A stretch of DNA of 64,000 nt from Rugalucina vietnamica (GCA_964017185.1 OZ024877.1:9580201-9644200); one strand, 5' to 3'; shown: positions 34,604 through 45,934, counted from the stretch's first letter. Notes: generated from the sequence alone by a model not told the origin. Program-made: numbers and translations.

Positions 34604-35498
34604 CAGTGGCGGATTTACATGGGGGTTCGGGTGGTTCGCTTGAACACCACTCTGGGAAAAATATTTCATTGGGAAATTTATGAAAAATCGGGTAAATAGT
34701 TGGAAAGAAACCCCTCTAGTCGAATTTAAACCGCTTTCCAGAAAAAGGTACAAGTAGGCAAAGATCAGAAAAAAGGCGCAATCAGAAAGAGATTAACACT
34801 CCAAAAACCGAGGTGGGGAAAAAACTATATTAACAATCAGGTACTTATACCATGAAAACACCTCGTAAGCCGAATGAGCAGCTACTTTCCAATAGGTGGC
34901 CACTCAGATACCAAAACTTAACTAAAAGAGGAACACATACATAAGGCGCAAACAGCACAAAAATTTAAAAACCAAGACATAAAACAATAAGAACCACCAC
35001 AGAAGTACCGCCTTGGAATGATCAGTAATATAAAATTACTGGCGGGCTTAAATCGATTTGACGGAGCCCTAACCTCACCTTCAGGGTCTTTAGTGGTTCT
35101 CAACATTTAGTTAGTAGTTCTGTCCTCGTGGTGACTCTCTCTAGCTAGTCAGTGAATCATCATTCTGGTTCCGAAAGGCCCTCGCGTAAAAGGGTCTTTA
35201 GCCCAACATTAGATTTGGAAATCAATTATAGTGTCTGCGATAAAATTTAAAAAATGTTTTTCGAAGTTTATGATAGTATCATACCGATAGCCCTGCTGGA
35301 GAAGTTTGGCTGTTAAACATTTATTTCGCGCATTAAAGTCCGCAACACGATTGCAGACTCTAGCAAACCCAATAAGCTGCGAAATGTATACACAATAAGA
35401 AGCAAGGCGAGGAATGTCACGATCCATGCTCCAAAAACGGAATTTTTATATCAAAATCTAAGTCATCATAAATTTTAGAAGAAAAGTATCCGCCCCTG
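34604..35498. mobile_element. Possible hAT-like element carrying R5 sequence
   Basis: CAGTGGCGGATTTAC at 34604 faces GTATCCGCCCCTG at 35498, a short imperfect inverted repeat with CAGTGGCGGA, a common hAT-type end. Inside, 34735-35115 is the inverted counterpart of the R5 sequence found at 43065-43390 and 58150-58540. The pairing of the two ends is tentative. Confidence 0.4.
35209..35427 (-). pseudogene. Retroelement protein fragment (RT C-terminal type)
   Basis: A 72-residue frame reads DRDIPRLASYCVYISQLIGF, then RVCNRVADFNARNKCL and AKLLQQGYRYDT. I recognise the pattern YxVYxSQLxxxARxC followed by DFNxRNxxLTxKLLxQGYxY as the conserved segment after the reverse transcriptase domain in a class of invertebrate retroelements. 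The class name is uncertain. No RT catalytic motif is present nearby, and the following residues (NFEKHFLNF) end in a stop. It is a short relic, probably inside or beside the element ending at 35498. Confidence 0.5.
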
Positions 35499-36868
35499 AA
35501 TATGTGTTAAGCTTTTGCAACAGATGCAAGTTAACGACACTATTCTATAATCAGCTGCATCATATTTCTCACTCTTCTGAAACACCTGAACCACATTTGC
35601 CTGTCGCCAAATATCTGGCACACTTCCATAAGCAAGCGACTCATATTTAAAGGCAAATATGATATTAATCAGAAATACTTCCTAAAATTAATACTGTTAT
35701 AAAATAGCTTACCTGTTTTGGTATGCTCTTGTATGCTCTCGTTGTTGTACGCTCCAGAGACACCAAAGGGACGTCTGGTCTGGTCTAGAACTGGGAGGAA
35801 AGAGACATCGCACGGGATTCAGTGTTCGGTAGTCCGTATAACTTGGGTTAACCTATTATCGCAAATTATTATAGGTGGATTCTGTTAGGTGTTTTTGTTG
35901 TCAGAACTGAGCAACATTACCAATAAGGAGAGAAGTGCTATCACAACAATACCCTAACATTCAGGCCATCGAACCATATAACACATGTGTATGTGCTTCT
36001 AAGCCATATAACAGTTTTAGGACACCTTTAGGATAAAAATTCCACCCATAGGAGTGAATATTGGATTGCGCCTATGTGGACCTACCCAAGTTACTCGGGT
36101 CAACATGACATGTCGAAAACGCTCTTATTGATTGGCTCCAAACTCCCCAACAGTTTCAAAACTCCGCTCTCCGATATTGTTTTCCGAGAGGACTTACGTC
36201 AGGAAGTGGAACCGCTTGGAGTTTTGATATTGTTTCGGGATCGAGATGACACAGAACCCAGCATTACAGTTGCAGTTATAAAACCCGGAATTACAGTTGC
36301 AGTTATACTAATAACTGCTCGGATTATTTTTGCATTTTCGTGTCACAATAATTGAAAAAACCTGAAGTTGTCAAAAGCTGACTGACGAGTTTTAAAAAGA
36401 CAATAAACACGCTAAAATATTATTTTCCATCTTTTCTTTCTTGTCTTGACCTTGTTTGTTGTTATTTTAAAATATTATATGGTTAAAAAATAAAAATAAA
36501 CAACAATAGGTCAGCAGCAACAACAACAACAACAAAAAGATAAGTCATTTCTATAAACACAGAAAGACCTTGATGATTATTTAACAACATCAAAAACAAT
36601 TTTGCAGATTAGTATCGGCAGCTGCGCATGTTAATATTCACATACAGTGTTTCCAGAATTGCAAGAATCTACATACTTGACTAGGTTTCAATACCTTGAC
36701 ATGACCATACATTTAGCTGTTAAAGCTGATTTTAGCATCTACTTAATTATTTTTTAGCTGCTTAACTATTTTTAACTTTTCATAATCTATCCGTCTTACC
36801 GAATGCTTTTAACCTGCCTTTTCTATAATTTTCAACCTTTTTTCTTTTTCAATGGTGCATAGAATGTC
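35499..36868. other. Unassigned
   Basis: Includes a CAA-repeat tract at ~36517-36536 and a direct duplication of ATTACAGTTGCAGTTATA at ~36262-36308. The frame at 36074-36355 has no recognisable domain and I do not call it. Confidence 0.4.
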
Positions 36869-36869
36869 C

Positions 36870-37470
36870 ATCTCAAATGGCCATGGCCCACTTGAGTGTG
36901 ATTAAAATGGCCATGGCCATAAATACTTGGCCATGGGAGCATTTGAATTGTCCATGGGCAAAACCACACTGGCCATGGCCACTTTTTGTCGGCCATGGGC
37001 AAATCTGGCCATGGCCATTTTTAGTCGGCCATGGCCCAAATGTTATTTTTTTCACAAAGTTATAACTGTAAAATATATACATGGCCATTATGGCCAAAGC
37101 AACAATGATTATAATTTTGTGTTTAATAACTGATTGACAATAAGATTTTTTTTTCATTTTTCCCATGGCCAATATGTTTTGCCCATGGCCCATTTTTCGT
37201 CCATGGCCAACCTGTTTTCCCATGGGAAAGTGCAATTTCCCATGGGAAAACATGATTTTCCCCTGTTTTCCCATGGGAAAGTCAACTTCAAGTCCATTTT
37301 TCAGGCACTTGCAGATAAGACAGGCAGACAAAATAAGTTTTTAGAGAACCACTTGATAGGTACTTCATGTATATATAAACTGCGAAGCCCTGGCTGCTTT
37401 CGAAAGATGTCCTGGATTTGACGAAAAGCGGTTTGTCAAAAAAATACCGGTTGGTGTTTATACTGTTTGA
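36870..37470 (-). repeat. CATGG-palindrome island, right copy
   Basis: Again more than a dozen CCATGG-centred palindromes (36880-37275), then the shared flank (ACTTCAAGTCCATTTTTCAGG, CTGGCTGCTTTCGAAAGATG) in inverted orientation relative to 641-1210. Open frames on both strands here are repeat peptides (GHGQ, PMGK, AMA) caused by the palindromes. Confidence 0.75.
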
Positions 37471-37494
37471 TTTGGTGTCTTGTGTATTTGGTAA

Positions 37495-37727
37495 AATTCA
37501 GTTTTACGTCCCTTTCAAGATTATTTCAGCTCATATGAAAAGCACCAAACAGTAGGTGGGGCGAAAACGGGAGTACCCCGAGAAAAACCGCCTGGCACAC
37601 CCGCAAGCAGAACTTGGCCTGTCTCACATGTGGCCATTGTGGGTCTCGAACTCACACCAGACACAACGGTGAGATGATTAAGTGATTATGAAACAGCGCT
37701 CTTAACTGCTCGGCCACGGGGGACGCT
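37495..37727 (-). repeat. tRNA-Leu-like SINE, minus strand
   Basis: Read on the minus strand: CCGTGGCCGAGCAGTTAAGA (A box), a long variable arm, GTGTGAGTTCGAGACCC (B box), then GCTTGCGGGTGTGCCAGG and GGTACTCCCGTTTTCGCCCC. The A box and large variable arm suggest tRNA-Leu ancestry. It abuts the CATGG island as at the left window edge. Confidence 0.8.
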
Positions 37728-38103
37728 TGCGTATTTTTTTTTAGTCATTAGAGGCGGTAAGCTTATCCTATCCACATTATATGTACCAGCCAGTCAGGAA
37801 ATAAATGTTGACGTTAGGATCGGTCGCTGATCCGTTCTTCTGCCGAAAATGACGATCGAGTTCTCGGCTTCAATGGGTGAAAAATCAAGACCTATAAAAA
37901 ACCTATACATGCGGTCTGCCTTCTCACTAGACAGTTTAATCCAGAAACTTACGATTTAGTATTAAATGCAGCATTGAATTTTGTGATTCTTGCATTTGCC
38001 AATAGATAAAATATTATTTTCTTTTTTCCTTTTTTTCATTTCTTTTTAATTTTCTAAGCTTTATTGTCACAGGTGCGAAAAAAGGAAGAAACAAAGAAAA
38101 GGA

Positions 38104-38192
38104 AAAATATTTTTTGTCCTACCCGGACTCGAACACAGGACCTTTCGATTCAACGTCTTACACTCTACCTACTGAACTATTCAGCTAGGCGT
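38104..38192 (-). repeat. tRNA-like sequence, probably a SINE head
   Basis: The minus strand reads TAGTTCAGTAGGTAGAGTGT (A-box-like) and GTGTTCGAGTCCGGGTAGGA (B-box-like) with tRNA spacing. The ends GTCCAGGACGCC / GGTAGGAC do not form a convincing acceptor stem, so a functional tRNA gene is unlikely. Confidence 0.55.
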
Positions 38193-38269
38193 CCTGGACA
38201 ATTCGTTTTTTGCGTGTCTCATTTAATACACCTCCGGTGGGCTGTTGGTAGTTTTGACTAAGTAATTCT

Positions 38270-38790
38270 TCATATCGCCCCTCGCCTTCGTCTCAAATAT
38301 GCCCTCACGAGTCGTCCCCCATCACACACAAAGTCGTAACCGCAAGCGCCAGCAAACTTTACGTTCAAAAGTGAAAAATGTCTAATAGTAAGCCAGCCTA
38401 GCTCTCGGAATATTTCTTTTGATGGTGTCATAAAGTCAGCTTGAAGAATAACTCGCACTGCTTGTTTCTGTAATCTTAGTAATCTTTTTATACTGTATGT
38501 TGAACACTGTCCCCAAATCTTGCACCCATAGTCAAAACTCGTTGGAATATAGGAGTTGTAGTTTAGTTTGAGATTGGGCATCTCCACATATTTGGATAAT
38601 AATTTTAAAAGCGTTATTCGTCTAGTGATATTGAGACAACATAGTCGATTTGTTTATCCCTGGAAAGCGTTTCATCGATGAATATAATATCCCTAGCAGT
38701 TTTTGGTTGTCGATGTTTGAGATATCTTCATTATCAATTGTAATACTTAATTCATCATTATTAGATTAAGTTGGCCTGCTTCCTATTGAC
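38270..38790 (-). pseudogene. Non-LTR retrotransposon ORF2 fragment (thumb region)
   Basis: A 105-residue minus-strand frame (38270-38587) reads LKLNYNSYIPTSFDYGCKIWG, then RLLRLQKQAVRVILQADFMT and ELGWLTIRHFSLLNV. This is the conserved segment just after the RT palm in Jockey/CR1/RTE-type ORF2 (the DYGxxxWG, LQKxAxRxI and LGWLxI series). Upstream on the same strand (38588-38790) the preceding segment is recognisable only in broken frames (NIDNQK, LGI-like). The catalytic palm is missing. Confidence 0.7.
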
Positions 38791-39029
38791 ATAGAAGATG
38801 TTTTTATTAAGATAACACATTTTTTATGTATAATGCACCAAAATTTGAAATTAGTTTAATTACTTGAACTAACTATATTTTGATCTTTATGAGCTGTTTG
38901 GACGGTTGTGTCACCCGCATAGATTTCGACATATGCCTCATTTATGAATAAAGGCATGTCATGTATAAAAATAGGAAAGTGCACAGGGCTCTTCTTTGGA
39001 CAAGCTATAATATATCAGTGAATGCAACT

Positions 39030-39385
39030 TAGACCTACACTCAATTTTGCGTTATGTGTACGCTTCTCATACGCTCAACAAACATCAAGGCGGGAACGTA
39101 TGCGAAAGTATGAGTTACGTACATCTATCGTGGATAACTTAAGCTTAACGCATTCGTTGCGTACGTCTAACTTATAAGTAACGTATTCATTATCAGTACG
39201 TCGGCATACGTTGGAAATTTTGTGCATGCACAAAAGTTCTGGGCGTACACGACGTACGACAACGCATGCCAGTGTGATACAGCGTACCAGTAACTTATGC
39301 AAAACTTATGCCGAACGTATGCACCGTACACCAGGCCGGTGTAGACAAAATGACTCATACATTGGCGATATATACGCTGTAGTGT
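39030..39385. repeat. ACG/CGT-rich element, second copy
   Basis: Dense in CGTACG, ACGCA and GCGTAC words (GCGTACGTCTAACTTATAAG, GGGCGTACACGACGTACGAC), like 5896-6544. It ends near CGCTGTAGTGTGAGCAGGC. A (TA)n tract lies at ~39413-39431. Confidence 0.5.
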
Positions 39386-39659
39386 GAGCAGGCTTTGCCA
39401 TAGATAATGGTTTATATATATATATATATATTGGCCATTTAGGAAAAAAGCAAAATTTTTATATATGATTACATTTTAGCCTGCCAACGTCGGCTGTGAA
39501 AAGACAGTTGTTCGTCAATCAATTCAGTTTTATAATAGATTTTTTTGCATTATCATTTACTTATTTTATCGTTACATGATCATTACCATTATCGATTATT
39601 GCTCAATTTATGTAATAGTTCCCCTCGTAATACATTGGAATAATTCAGCCACACAAGAT

Positions 39660-39761
39660 CATTAATGAGGGTCTCAATGAGGTTTACTGATAAGCGATTT
39701 TTTGGCCAAAATTTTACTGAACAACGGATTTCAGAGGTACCCCATTGAGACCCTTATTAAT
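39660..39761. repeat. ~100-bp inverted-repeat MITE
   Basis: ATTAATGAGGGTCTCAATGA at the left is mirrored by TCATTGAGACCC-type sequence at the right (CCCATTGAGACCCTTATTAA), with arms of ~23 bp and one mismatch around a ~55-bp centre. Confidence 0.7.
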
Positions 39762-40197
39762 ATACTACACAATTTAATGCCGAGACGTCAAGCGCACATA
39801 GTGGGCTTTCTGTATTCTGTTAAATCTTCAACCCCTGCATATCACCATCTATCAACGTACACCGGTTAAAGCGATTGGTGTATCGAGAATATTTTGACAC
39901 AGTATGATGCAAGGTCAGTATCTTGTTCATTATTTATTGTACATTATGATAGTCAGGATCGAAAATTTAGTGATTACATCGCTGATGCATTGATATATGT
40001 CTGTGACTAGATGAAACAATGAGGAAAAGCCTGTCTGCACTTGAATCGACAAAAGTTAGCTATCTAATCACCGATGATTTGCATGACTCTTACATGTCCT
40101 CCTCATGTTAACAGTTACTTAATACACGACTGAGAATCACGTGGTGTTGTATATATACAAACCGATAAACGCTGCAACTGAGGCTGAAGTTGAGGTT

Positions 40198-40462
40198 AGA
40201 TTTTCGACTTTTCTCCTATAGCGTTTCTGCTACTGACTGATAGATAGGTGCAGTCAATGCAGAAATTGAACATTTATTTCGTTTACGCAAACACTTCAAT
40301 GGTATTGTGATGGAAGTACTATATGTCCATGGGGTGGACGTGTTTGCGAAAACGAAATTAACCTGGATTCCTTGTGCTACTTTCATTCAATAAATGTTAA
40401 ATTTCTGCATTGACTGCACCTAGAGTAAACGCTAAAGGAGAAAACTCGAAGTTCTCATCTCA
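40198..40462. repeat. Inverted-repeat element, ~70-bp arms
   Basis: GATTTTCGACTTTTCTCCTA ... GTGCAGTCAATGCAGAAATT is mirrored by AATTTCTGCATTGACTGCAC ... AGGAGAAAACTCGAAG. The centre holds two similar GTTTACGCAAACAC / GTGTTTGCGAAAACG segments, so pairing continues inwards. Confidence 0.7.
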
Positions 40463-40708
40463 TTTTCGGATAGAATTTCTTCGTGCGTCACCCACTCCGT
40501 ACGTTATGTTTCTCAGTTGTGTTAAAACTCAGACCCGCAGTTTGCATTGCTATACATTCTTTAAGGCCCTAAGTACGTACAAAGTACGTAAGTACTAAGT
40601 CTTACAAAGTACTTACAAAGAACTTTAAAAGAAGTGTTTGTTTTCTAAATTATCGCGGTTTTGTTGATATTTAGGTAAAAGACAGTTACTTGGTGTACGG
40701 TATATATA
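40463..40708. other. Unassigned
   Basis: Contains short GTACTTACAAAGTACTT direct repeats at ~40570-40622. Nothing else recognised. Confidence 0.3.
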
Positions 40709-40710
40709 TA

Positions 40711-41626
40711 CACATGGAAATAAGTTAGGGCACACATGTAATAATGTGACTACCAAGTTTAGACTGTAAATATCCTACTTTGTAAACTTTATGAAAAATG
40801 TTTTGACAACTTGTCAGAATCTGTAGTATCCAAAAGTGCGTCTATGTGAAAATGGTTAGCGCGGCGGAGAGCGGCCATCTTTTATTCAGAAAATGTTTGC
40901 TAAATGTAAGAAACGCACTACTGGTCTTTGCGATAACTTCATTATTTGAACTCACATTATCGTAATTTTTCGTTAGCATAAAGCTGAGACATTGCTTTTG
41001 AACTTTGACCATAAATTCTTTATTTTCTGGCCGACTGTCGGCGGTAGGTCCATACTTTTCCGGGGGTAGGTTTCATTATAACGTTTTGTTCTTTGGGAAT
41101 ACATTTTGCAGGTTGTAAATGCTAGGCCAAATATTCGATATGACCCTTTAGGAATCTAAACATGCACGTTCTGGTTATAGTGTCCTAGCGGACTTTTTCT
41201 TTTACGGCTTTATTTGCAAAATTTCCAAGAATTTCGCTTTCCATAGATATCAATGCAAACTGTAGATTTTGTATGATGAGTTGGTTTTGAGATTAAGCAT
41301 GAAGTTTTAGGTCCGAAGTCGTTTATTCATTCAAAACGATCAGATTCAACATTTTATCCTGTTTTGCTTTCAAAAATTGGGTTTTGCGGAGTGCAGAAGC
41401 AAAAAGGCAAACTTGTATTCAGTAAAAGTGGAGTTTTTCACATATGGCATATTGTATCCTCCGTAGCACAAAGACAAAATGTTGTGAATTTCCATAAATT
41501 GCTCTGTAGCTAGGCCAGAGTATGAAATATATGTGATAAAAAATCAGTATCGCCAGAAAAAAGGAAAATGGATTTTTTCAAACTTTCACCAAGGGCTAAA
41601 AGTGTTCCCTAACTTATTCCTATGTG
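40711..41626. mobile_element. Non-autonomous Tc1/mariner-type element, TA TSD
   Basis: CACATGGAAATAAGTTAGGG (left) and CCCTAACTTATTCCTATGTG (right) are inverted repeats with one mismatch, flanked on both sides by TA (40709-40710 and 41627-41628). The 916-bp length could hold most of a mariner transposase, but no sizeable frame exists. Bases 40800-40855 resemble 125-180. Confidence 0.8.
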
Positions 41627-41879
41627 TATAGATTATTAGGTTATTTTCGTGTCAGTGTAGGAATTATATCAATAGTATAGCCAAAAAGAAAAATATTAAT
41701 TTGAATTAAAACGGCAATTCTAATTAAATGTAAGCATAGATACGTGTGCTTCTCCTTAAAAGAGATGTTGCAAAGCACCTGATTATTTTTATTCTGTCCG
41801 TTTTACTGAAAATGAAAATGAAAAATTAAACGGACTATTACCATAGGTGTTCCGTTAGACCTCTCTACACCGGCGGAAT

Positions 41880-43390
41880 TAGTTAAAATGGGTCCCTGGT
41901 CGACAATGAAATTTAAAGGCCTATGTGGACTACAAAAGGCAAAATTAGGTACCTTATCTCAATATTTGTCTGAACACCAAAAGATTAACATCTACAAAAT
42001 TACTAAGGGGCATAAACCGGTTTTACAGGCGCCTTACCTCACCCTCATCTTCTGCAGTGGTTCACAACATTTAGTTATATTAGTTGTTCGGTCCTCGTGT
42101 TGAATCTCTAACTTGTCAATGAATCATCAATGCAAAACGCATAAATCATGATAATCACCTTGATGAATAAAAAAACGAGGACTCAACAGATTCAGTAAGC
42201 TGCCCGACGATGGAGATCCCTGGGCCTCGAATAAATTAGAGTCTGACGCTCGACCCACTGGCGTGCAATTAAAGAAGGCGGCAAAGTAATTTTATATTGC
42301 TGATCGTTCCAAGGCGATACTTCTGTTGTGGTTCTATTTGTTTGGTGTTTTTACTCGAATATGTGTGCTATTTGAGCCTTATGTACGTTTTCATATTTTA
42401 GTTCAGTTCGGGTAACTGAATGGCCGCCTATTGGGGAATAGCTGCTCACTCGGCTTACGATATGTTTTCTTGGTATAAGTACTAGGTGTAATTTTAGTTT
42501 TTTTTCCCACCCCTCGGTTTATGGAGTGGGACTTTCTTTCGGATTGCGCCATTTCCTGATCATTACCTACTTGTACATTTCTATGATGGCCCCGACTTAA
42601 AGCTATTCGTGTTAGTTGGTTTGAGTCAAAGCTTCTTGTCTGTTGCTTGGCCCATCCGGGTTCAACTGTTGTTTTTCTTTTGCTCCCATTACGTAAACTT
42701 GCCCATGCAATATACACAGAATTTTTTAGCTTTAAAATTGAAAATGTTCAGCTGAAGATTGTTGATATTTTTCTTACGAGTACCCACAATCTATGTTTTT
42801 GAGCAAAAATAAGAAAAATAGGTTTACCCCTGTAAACCCCAGTTTCGCTATATAAAAGTGGGGTATGAGGGGGTATACTTTACACGGACATGTTTTCCTG
42901 ATGGGTTTTTTGGTAAGTTATTGGGCGCCCAGGGATCGTCGGACAGCTTACTGAATCTGTGAGTCTTCGTTTTTGATTCATCATGGTCGTTAGCATGATT
43001 TATTTGTTTGTACTTTGTGATTCATTGACAAGTTAGACATTCATCACGAGGACCGAACAACTAACTCAATGTTGTGAACCACTGCAGAATCTGACGGTGA
43101 GGATTTGTTCATGTAAAACTAGTCTAAGCCCGCCATTGATTTTATATTACTGATATAATGCGATACTTCTGTTGTGGTTCTTATTGTTTTATGTCTTGGT
43201 GTTGATTTTTTTTACTGTTTGCACTTTATGTGCATATTCATATTTTAGTATGGTTTGAGTAACTGAGTGGCTGTCTATTAGAAAATAGCTGCTCACTCGG
43301 CTGTATTCTTAGTATAAGTACCTAATTGTCAATTAAGTCTAGTTTTTGGAGTGACATTTTCTTTCTGATTGCGCCATTTTCGATCATTGC
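41880..43390. mobile_element. R5 fold-back element with nested P2
   Basis: AGTTGTTCGGTCCTCGTGTT ... CTTGTCAATGAATCA (~42080-42126) is mirrored by TGATTCATTGACAAGTTAGA ... CACGAGGACCGAACAACTAA (~43018-43065). CAGATTCAGTAAGCTGCCCGACGATG (42189) is mirrored by CGTCGGACAGCTTACTGAATCTG (~42937). The outer part (CTTACGATATGTTTTCTTGG, CACCCCTCGGTTTATGGAGTG) is the R5 sequence seen at 34.7 and 58.2 kb. P2 lies inside at 42700-42905. Confidence 0.65.
42700..42905 (+). repeat. P2 element, palindrome-deleted copy
   Basis: Left end AAACTTGCCCATGCAATATA and right end CGGACATGTTTTCCTGATG are present. The centre has only one half of the palindrome (GTACCCACAATCTATGTTTT), so the fold-back core was lost. Confidence 0.75.
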
Positions 43391-43662
43391 CTGCTTTTCT
43401 CTTTTTCGTTATTGTCGGCCATGCTTGATTCCTTCGATAACTCATGATGGCATTTTTTGTTAATGAGTATAGAACATTGTCCAATTAATCCGCGTAAACA
43501 CCCTTTACATGTAGTATGGTTTTCTGACCCATCATATTTTTTATCAATCATAAACTTTGGTTGTCCTTGACTTAGTTTACGGCAAGAGCAAATTTGGCCA
43601 CAGAGTTTTTTCAATGGGAATAAATGCAAACACTTGATTTTCCATAAAGTGTTGTGGTACAT
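43384..43662 (-). CDS. Unrecognised Cys-rich open frame (doubtful)
   Basis: A 92-residue minus-strand frame with a start codon holds a cluster of cysteines (LCGQICSCRK, then TTCKGCLRGLIGQCSI and NKKCHHE) and ends in a charged tail. CxxC pairs of this kind suggest a metal-binding module, but I cannot place it in a family. It overlaps the edge of R5-type repeat DNA and has no visible splice partners, so it may be a transposable-element relic or chance. Confidence 0.2.
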   Translation of the reverse strand: MYHNTLWKIKCLHLFPLKKLCGQICSCRKLSQGQPKFMIDKKYDGSENHTTCKGCLRGLIGQCSILINKKCHHELSKESSMADNNEKEKSRQ

Positions 43663-44535
43663 GTATGTGACCTGAAAGATGGTAGGTTCAGGCTGCTTAC
43701 TGAGTTATGTGCGCTTTCAAAGTTCAAATAGAAAAAAAATGTAGGCAATGCATTTTTTCCTGTTACCTAAAAAATGGTTGATAGTGACCGTTTACTGAAT
43801 AATGAAGTTATGCGAGTGTACAAGGTCAAAGAATCTGTGACATTCTTGAGGGTTGTATGCCTCGTTTTCAAAATACCATAACAATGTCACAAAGGTTCTG
43901 GTGGTGGTTTTTCATGATTAGGGCAAAAGCCCAATGTATTCTTAACCTATTACTATTAAAAGTTTTGACTATTTCCTCCATATAGTGTAAAAAAGGCGAT
44001 TTTAGCGGGGGTGGGGGTCAAAATTTCATAAGTGAGAAAATTTTAATTTTTCACTTTTCCTTGCTTGTAGTCCTTTATTTCCACTATTGTATCATATTTT
44101 GTGCATGCAACACCGTGTAAAGTGCGATAAACATGCATAATGCCATTGAAATAAAATTGAAATATTACAACGTCAACATTTTGGGTACAAACCTTTAGCA
44201 GTTACCTGTATAATATTATTGTCTAAGTACTACCAAACATTGTACAAGGCACTGTTAACTCATAAGAAAACCTGCTATCTGTTATATGCAAAACCTTATA
44301 CCCAGATTAGCGATGAACAACCAGCTACACAGAATTGTGTCATTAACTAACAAAACTTCAATCCATCTTCTATGTCTTGCACAGCTTGATTAGAGTTCGA
44401 TCTTAACCAAAAACATTTTCTCCAGACACGGCCCATTGTGACAAAACTTGGTCACACTGAGCAACCTTGCATGAGTATTTATTTACCTGTATAAACCTGT
44501 TACAACACGGCCTTCAATATATTTATTTTTCTGAT
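43663..44535. other. Unassigned
   Basis: AT-rich. No element ends or exon recognised. Confidence 0.35.
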
Positions 44536-44680
44536 TCGCTTTAATGTCCCTTTCAAGATTATCTCATCTCATATGAGACTGACCAATCAGTTGGTGGACG
44601 AAAACATGAGAACCCAAAGAAAAAACTCCAGGCACACCCGCAAACAGAACTTGGCTTGTCTTACATGTGTCTCGTTTCAG
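44536..44680 (-). repeat. tRNA-Leu-like SINE body fragment
   Basis: AATGTCCCTTTCAAGATTAT, CTCATATGAGA, GGCACACCCGCAAACAGAAC and TTGGCTTGTCTTACATGTG follow 37495-37630 closely. The tRNA-like head is missing. Confidence 0.7.
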
Positions 44681-45135
44681 TATTATGGTTGTGTCGAAGT
44701 GATTATAATCATAAAAGTTATTTTTGATTCGATTAGATTATGGCTGAGCATCCTTTAATAGGAACAGTTTTTCAGTCATTTTGGGATTGAGCCACATATT
44801 ACTTCTTGTACCCAGTACTCTGGGAGGGAGGGGGGGAGGTTAGTGTGTCTCAGGCACAGCACGGCTCCCCACGATTGGATCAAACCCAGGGCCTTTATTT
44901 AGAATCACTTTCATTAAGGAACTGAAAGATTCTTGTTTTGATGCCTAACGTGATATAATAAGCAAATAGTTTTATAAAAGTGAATGGAAAATTGTGTAAA
45001 CACCCTTAAAGTTGGTGATTTGAAACTTTACGTCGCTGTATTGTACCAATGTCAAAGACATTTTAAGTTCCCATGGTACTGGCTAATACCTAGACAGTGG
45101 TGGCATCGTACCGACCTGACTGAAAAGTTGTTGAT

Positions 45136-45339
45136 TTGGAAGTTAGTACATTAAAAAAAAAAGGAAAACAGTCCACCAATGTTACTGTTTGTGGTGCAAG
45201 AGGTTATTGGCCGTGTAAACAAATGGACAATATTAGTATAGAATGGTTACAAAAGTTTGTTCCACAGAATGTACAGTACCCTCATTTCTGGGGAATGGAA
45301 CATAAAAAAGTGGTTATAAATCAAGCAGATTTGGGTTAA
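45136..45339 (+). CDS. Possible terminal exon, unrecognised
   Basis: After a poly-A-like run, one frame reads STNVTVCGARGYWPCKQMDN, then ISIEWLQKFVPQNVQYPHFW, then GMEHKKVVINQADLG and a stop at 45337-45339. The amino-acid mix (W, C, Y, H-rich, balanced charge) looks like true coding sequence rather than repeat noise. It could be the 3' exon of an undetected gene or a transposon relic. It is upstream of the membrane-protein exons but cannot be spliced into them because it ends in a stop. No family recognised. Confidence 0.3.
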   Translation: MEVSTLKKKGKQSTNVTVCGARGYWPCKQMDNISIEWLQKFVPQNVQYPHFWGMEHKKVVINQADLG

Positions 45340-45482
45340 TTTTGGAAACCAATGTATATATCCATTTTTTGTACTTTATATATGGCATACAACTTAACTG
45401 CTGTTTTGTTTTCTTTTTAATTTTAAGTTAAAAACAATTTCACATACTTGGGCTCTAGTACAGAGATAACATTTTGGGCTGT

Positions 45483-45600
45483 AGGGTACTGTTCCCCCCC
45501 GAGTCCCAGTACGCCATTCATATATATTACGTATAATATGACAATATATTCATATGCAAAGGGATTTCTTGGGACTCGGGGGGGGGGGAAACAATGTTAA
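45483..45600. repeat. G-run inverted repeat
   Basis: TTCCCCCCCCGAGTCCCA (45492-45510) is mirrored by TGGGACTCGGGGGGGGGG-AA (~45569-45590) around a ~58-bp AT-rich loop that includes CATATATATTACGTATAATA. One strand can hold a C run, the other a G run. Confidence 0.7.
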
Positions 45601-45934
45601 ATAAATAATTATCTATTTGTCTATATGTTTAATACAAAAATGCCCATTTTAACCCCAAAATAAAGCAGTACGTCTTTTGAAACAAGAACCTTAATCCAAT
45701 ATCATAAACTATGGACTACCAGCAAACATGTATACAAAAACAGAAGCATTTGACCAAGATTTATTTTTATCAAAATCTGAGGCAGCTATACATTATGGCT
45801 CCCATTACCACCGTCAGAGGTCCTTTATTTTTACCTTGAGCAATTGACACTTGTTCAAATATCTTAATCTAACTCGAACGTTGGTCCTCTGGTTAATGAT
45901 TGTTTTTGTTTCAGACCACCTCTTTTTATTTCAG

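Noticed and set aside
36873..37331. 152-residue minus-strand frame rich in GHGQ, PMGK and AMA
   Set aside because: Produced by the CCATGG palindromes. Similar peptides arise on the other strand and in the left island, so there is no coding constraint.
1..37727. A single 37-kb giant transposon bounded by the inverted SINE/island pair
   Set aside because: The interior holds only unrelated nested repeats, with no integrase, polymerase or capsid-type genes. Kept only as a question in the findings.
42403..42717. 104-residue basic frame on the minus strand
   Set aside because: It coincides with R5 repeat sequence, and related R5 copies at 43.2 and 58.3 kb do not keep the frame.
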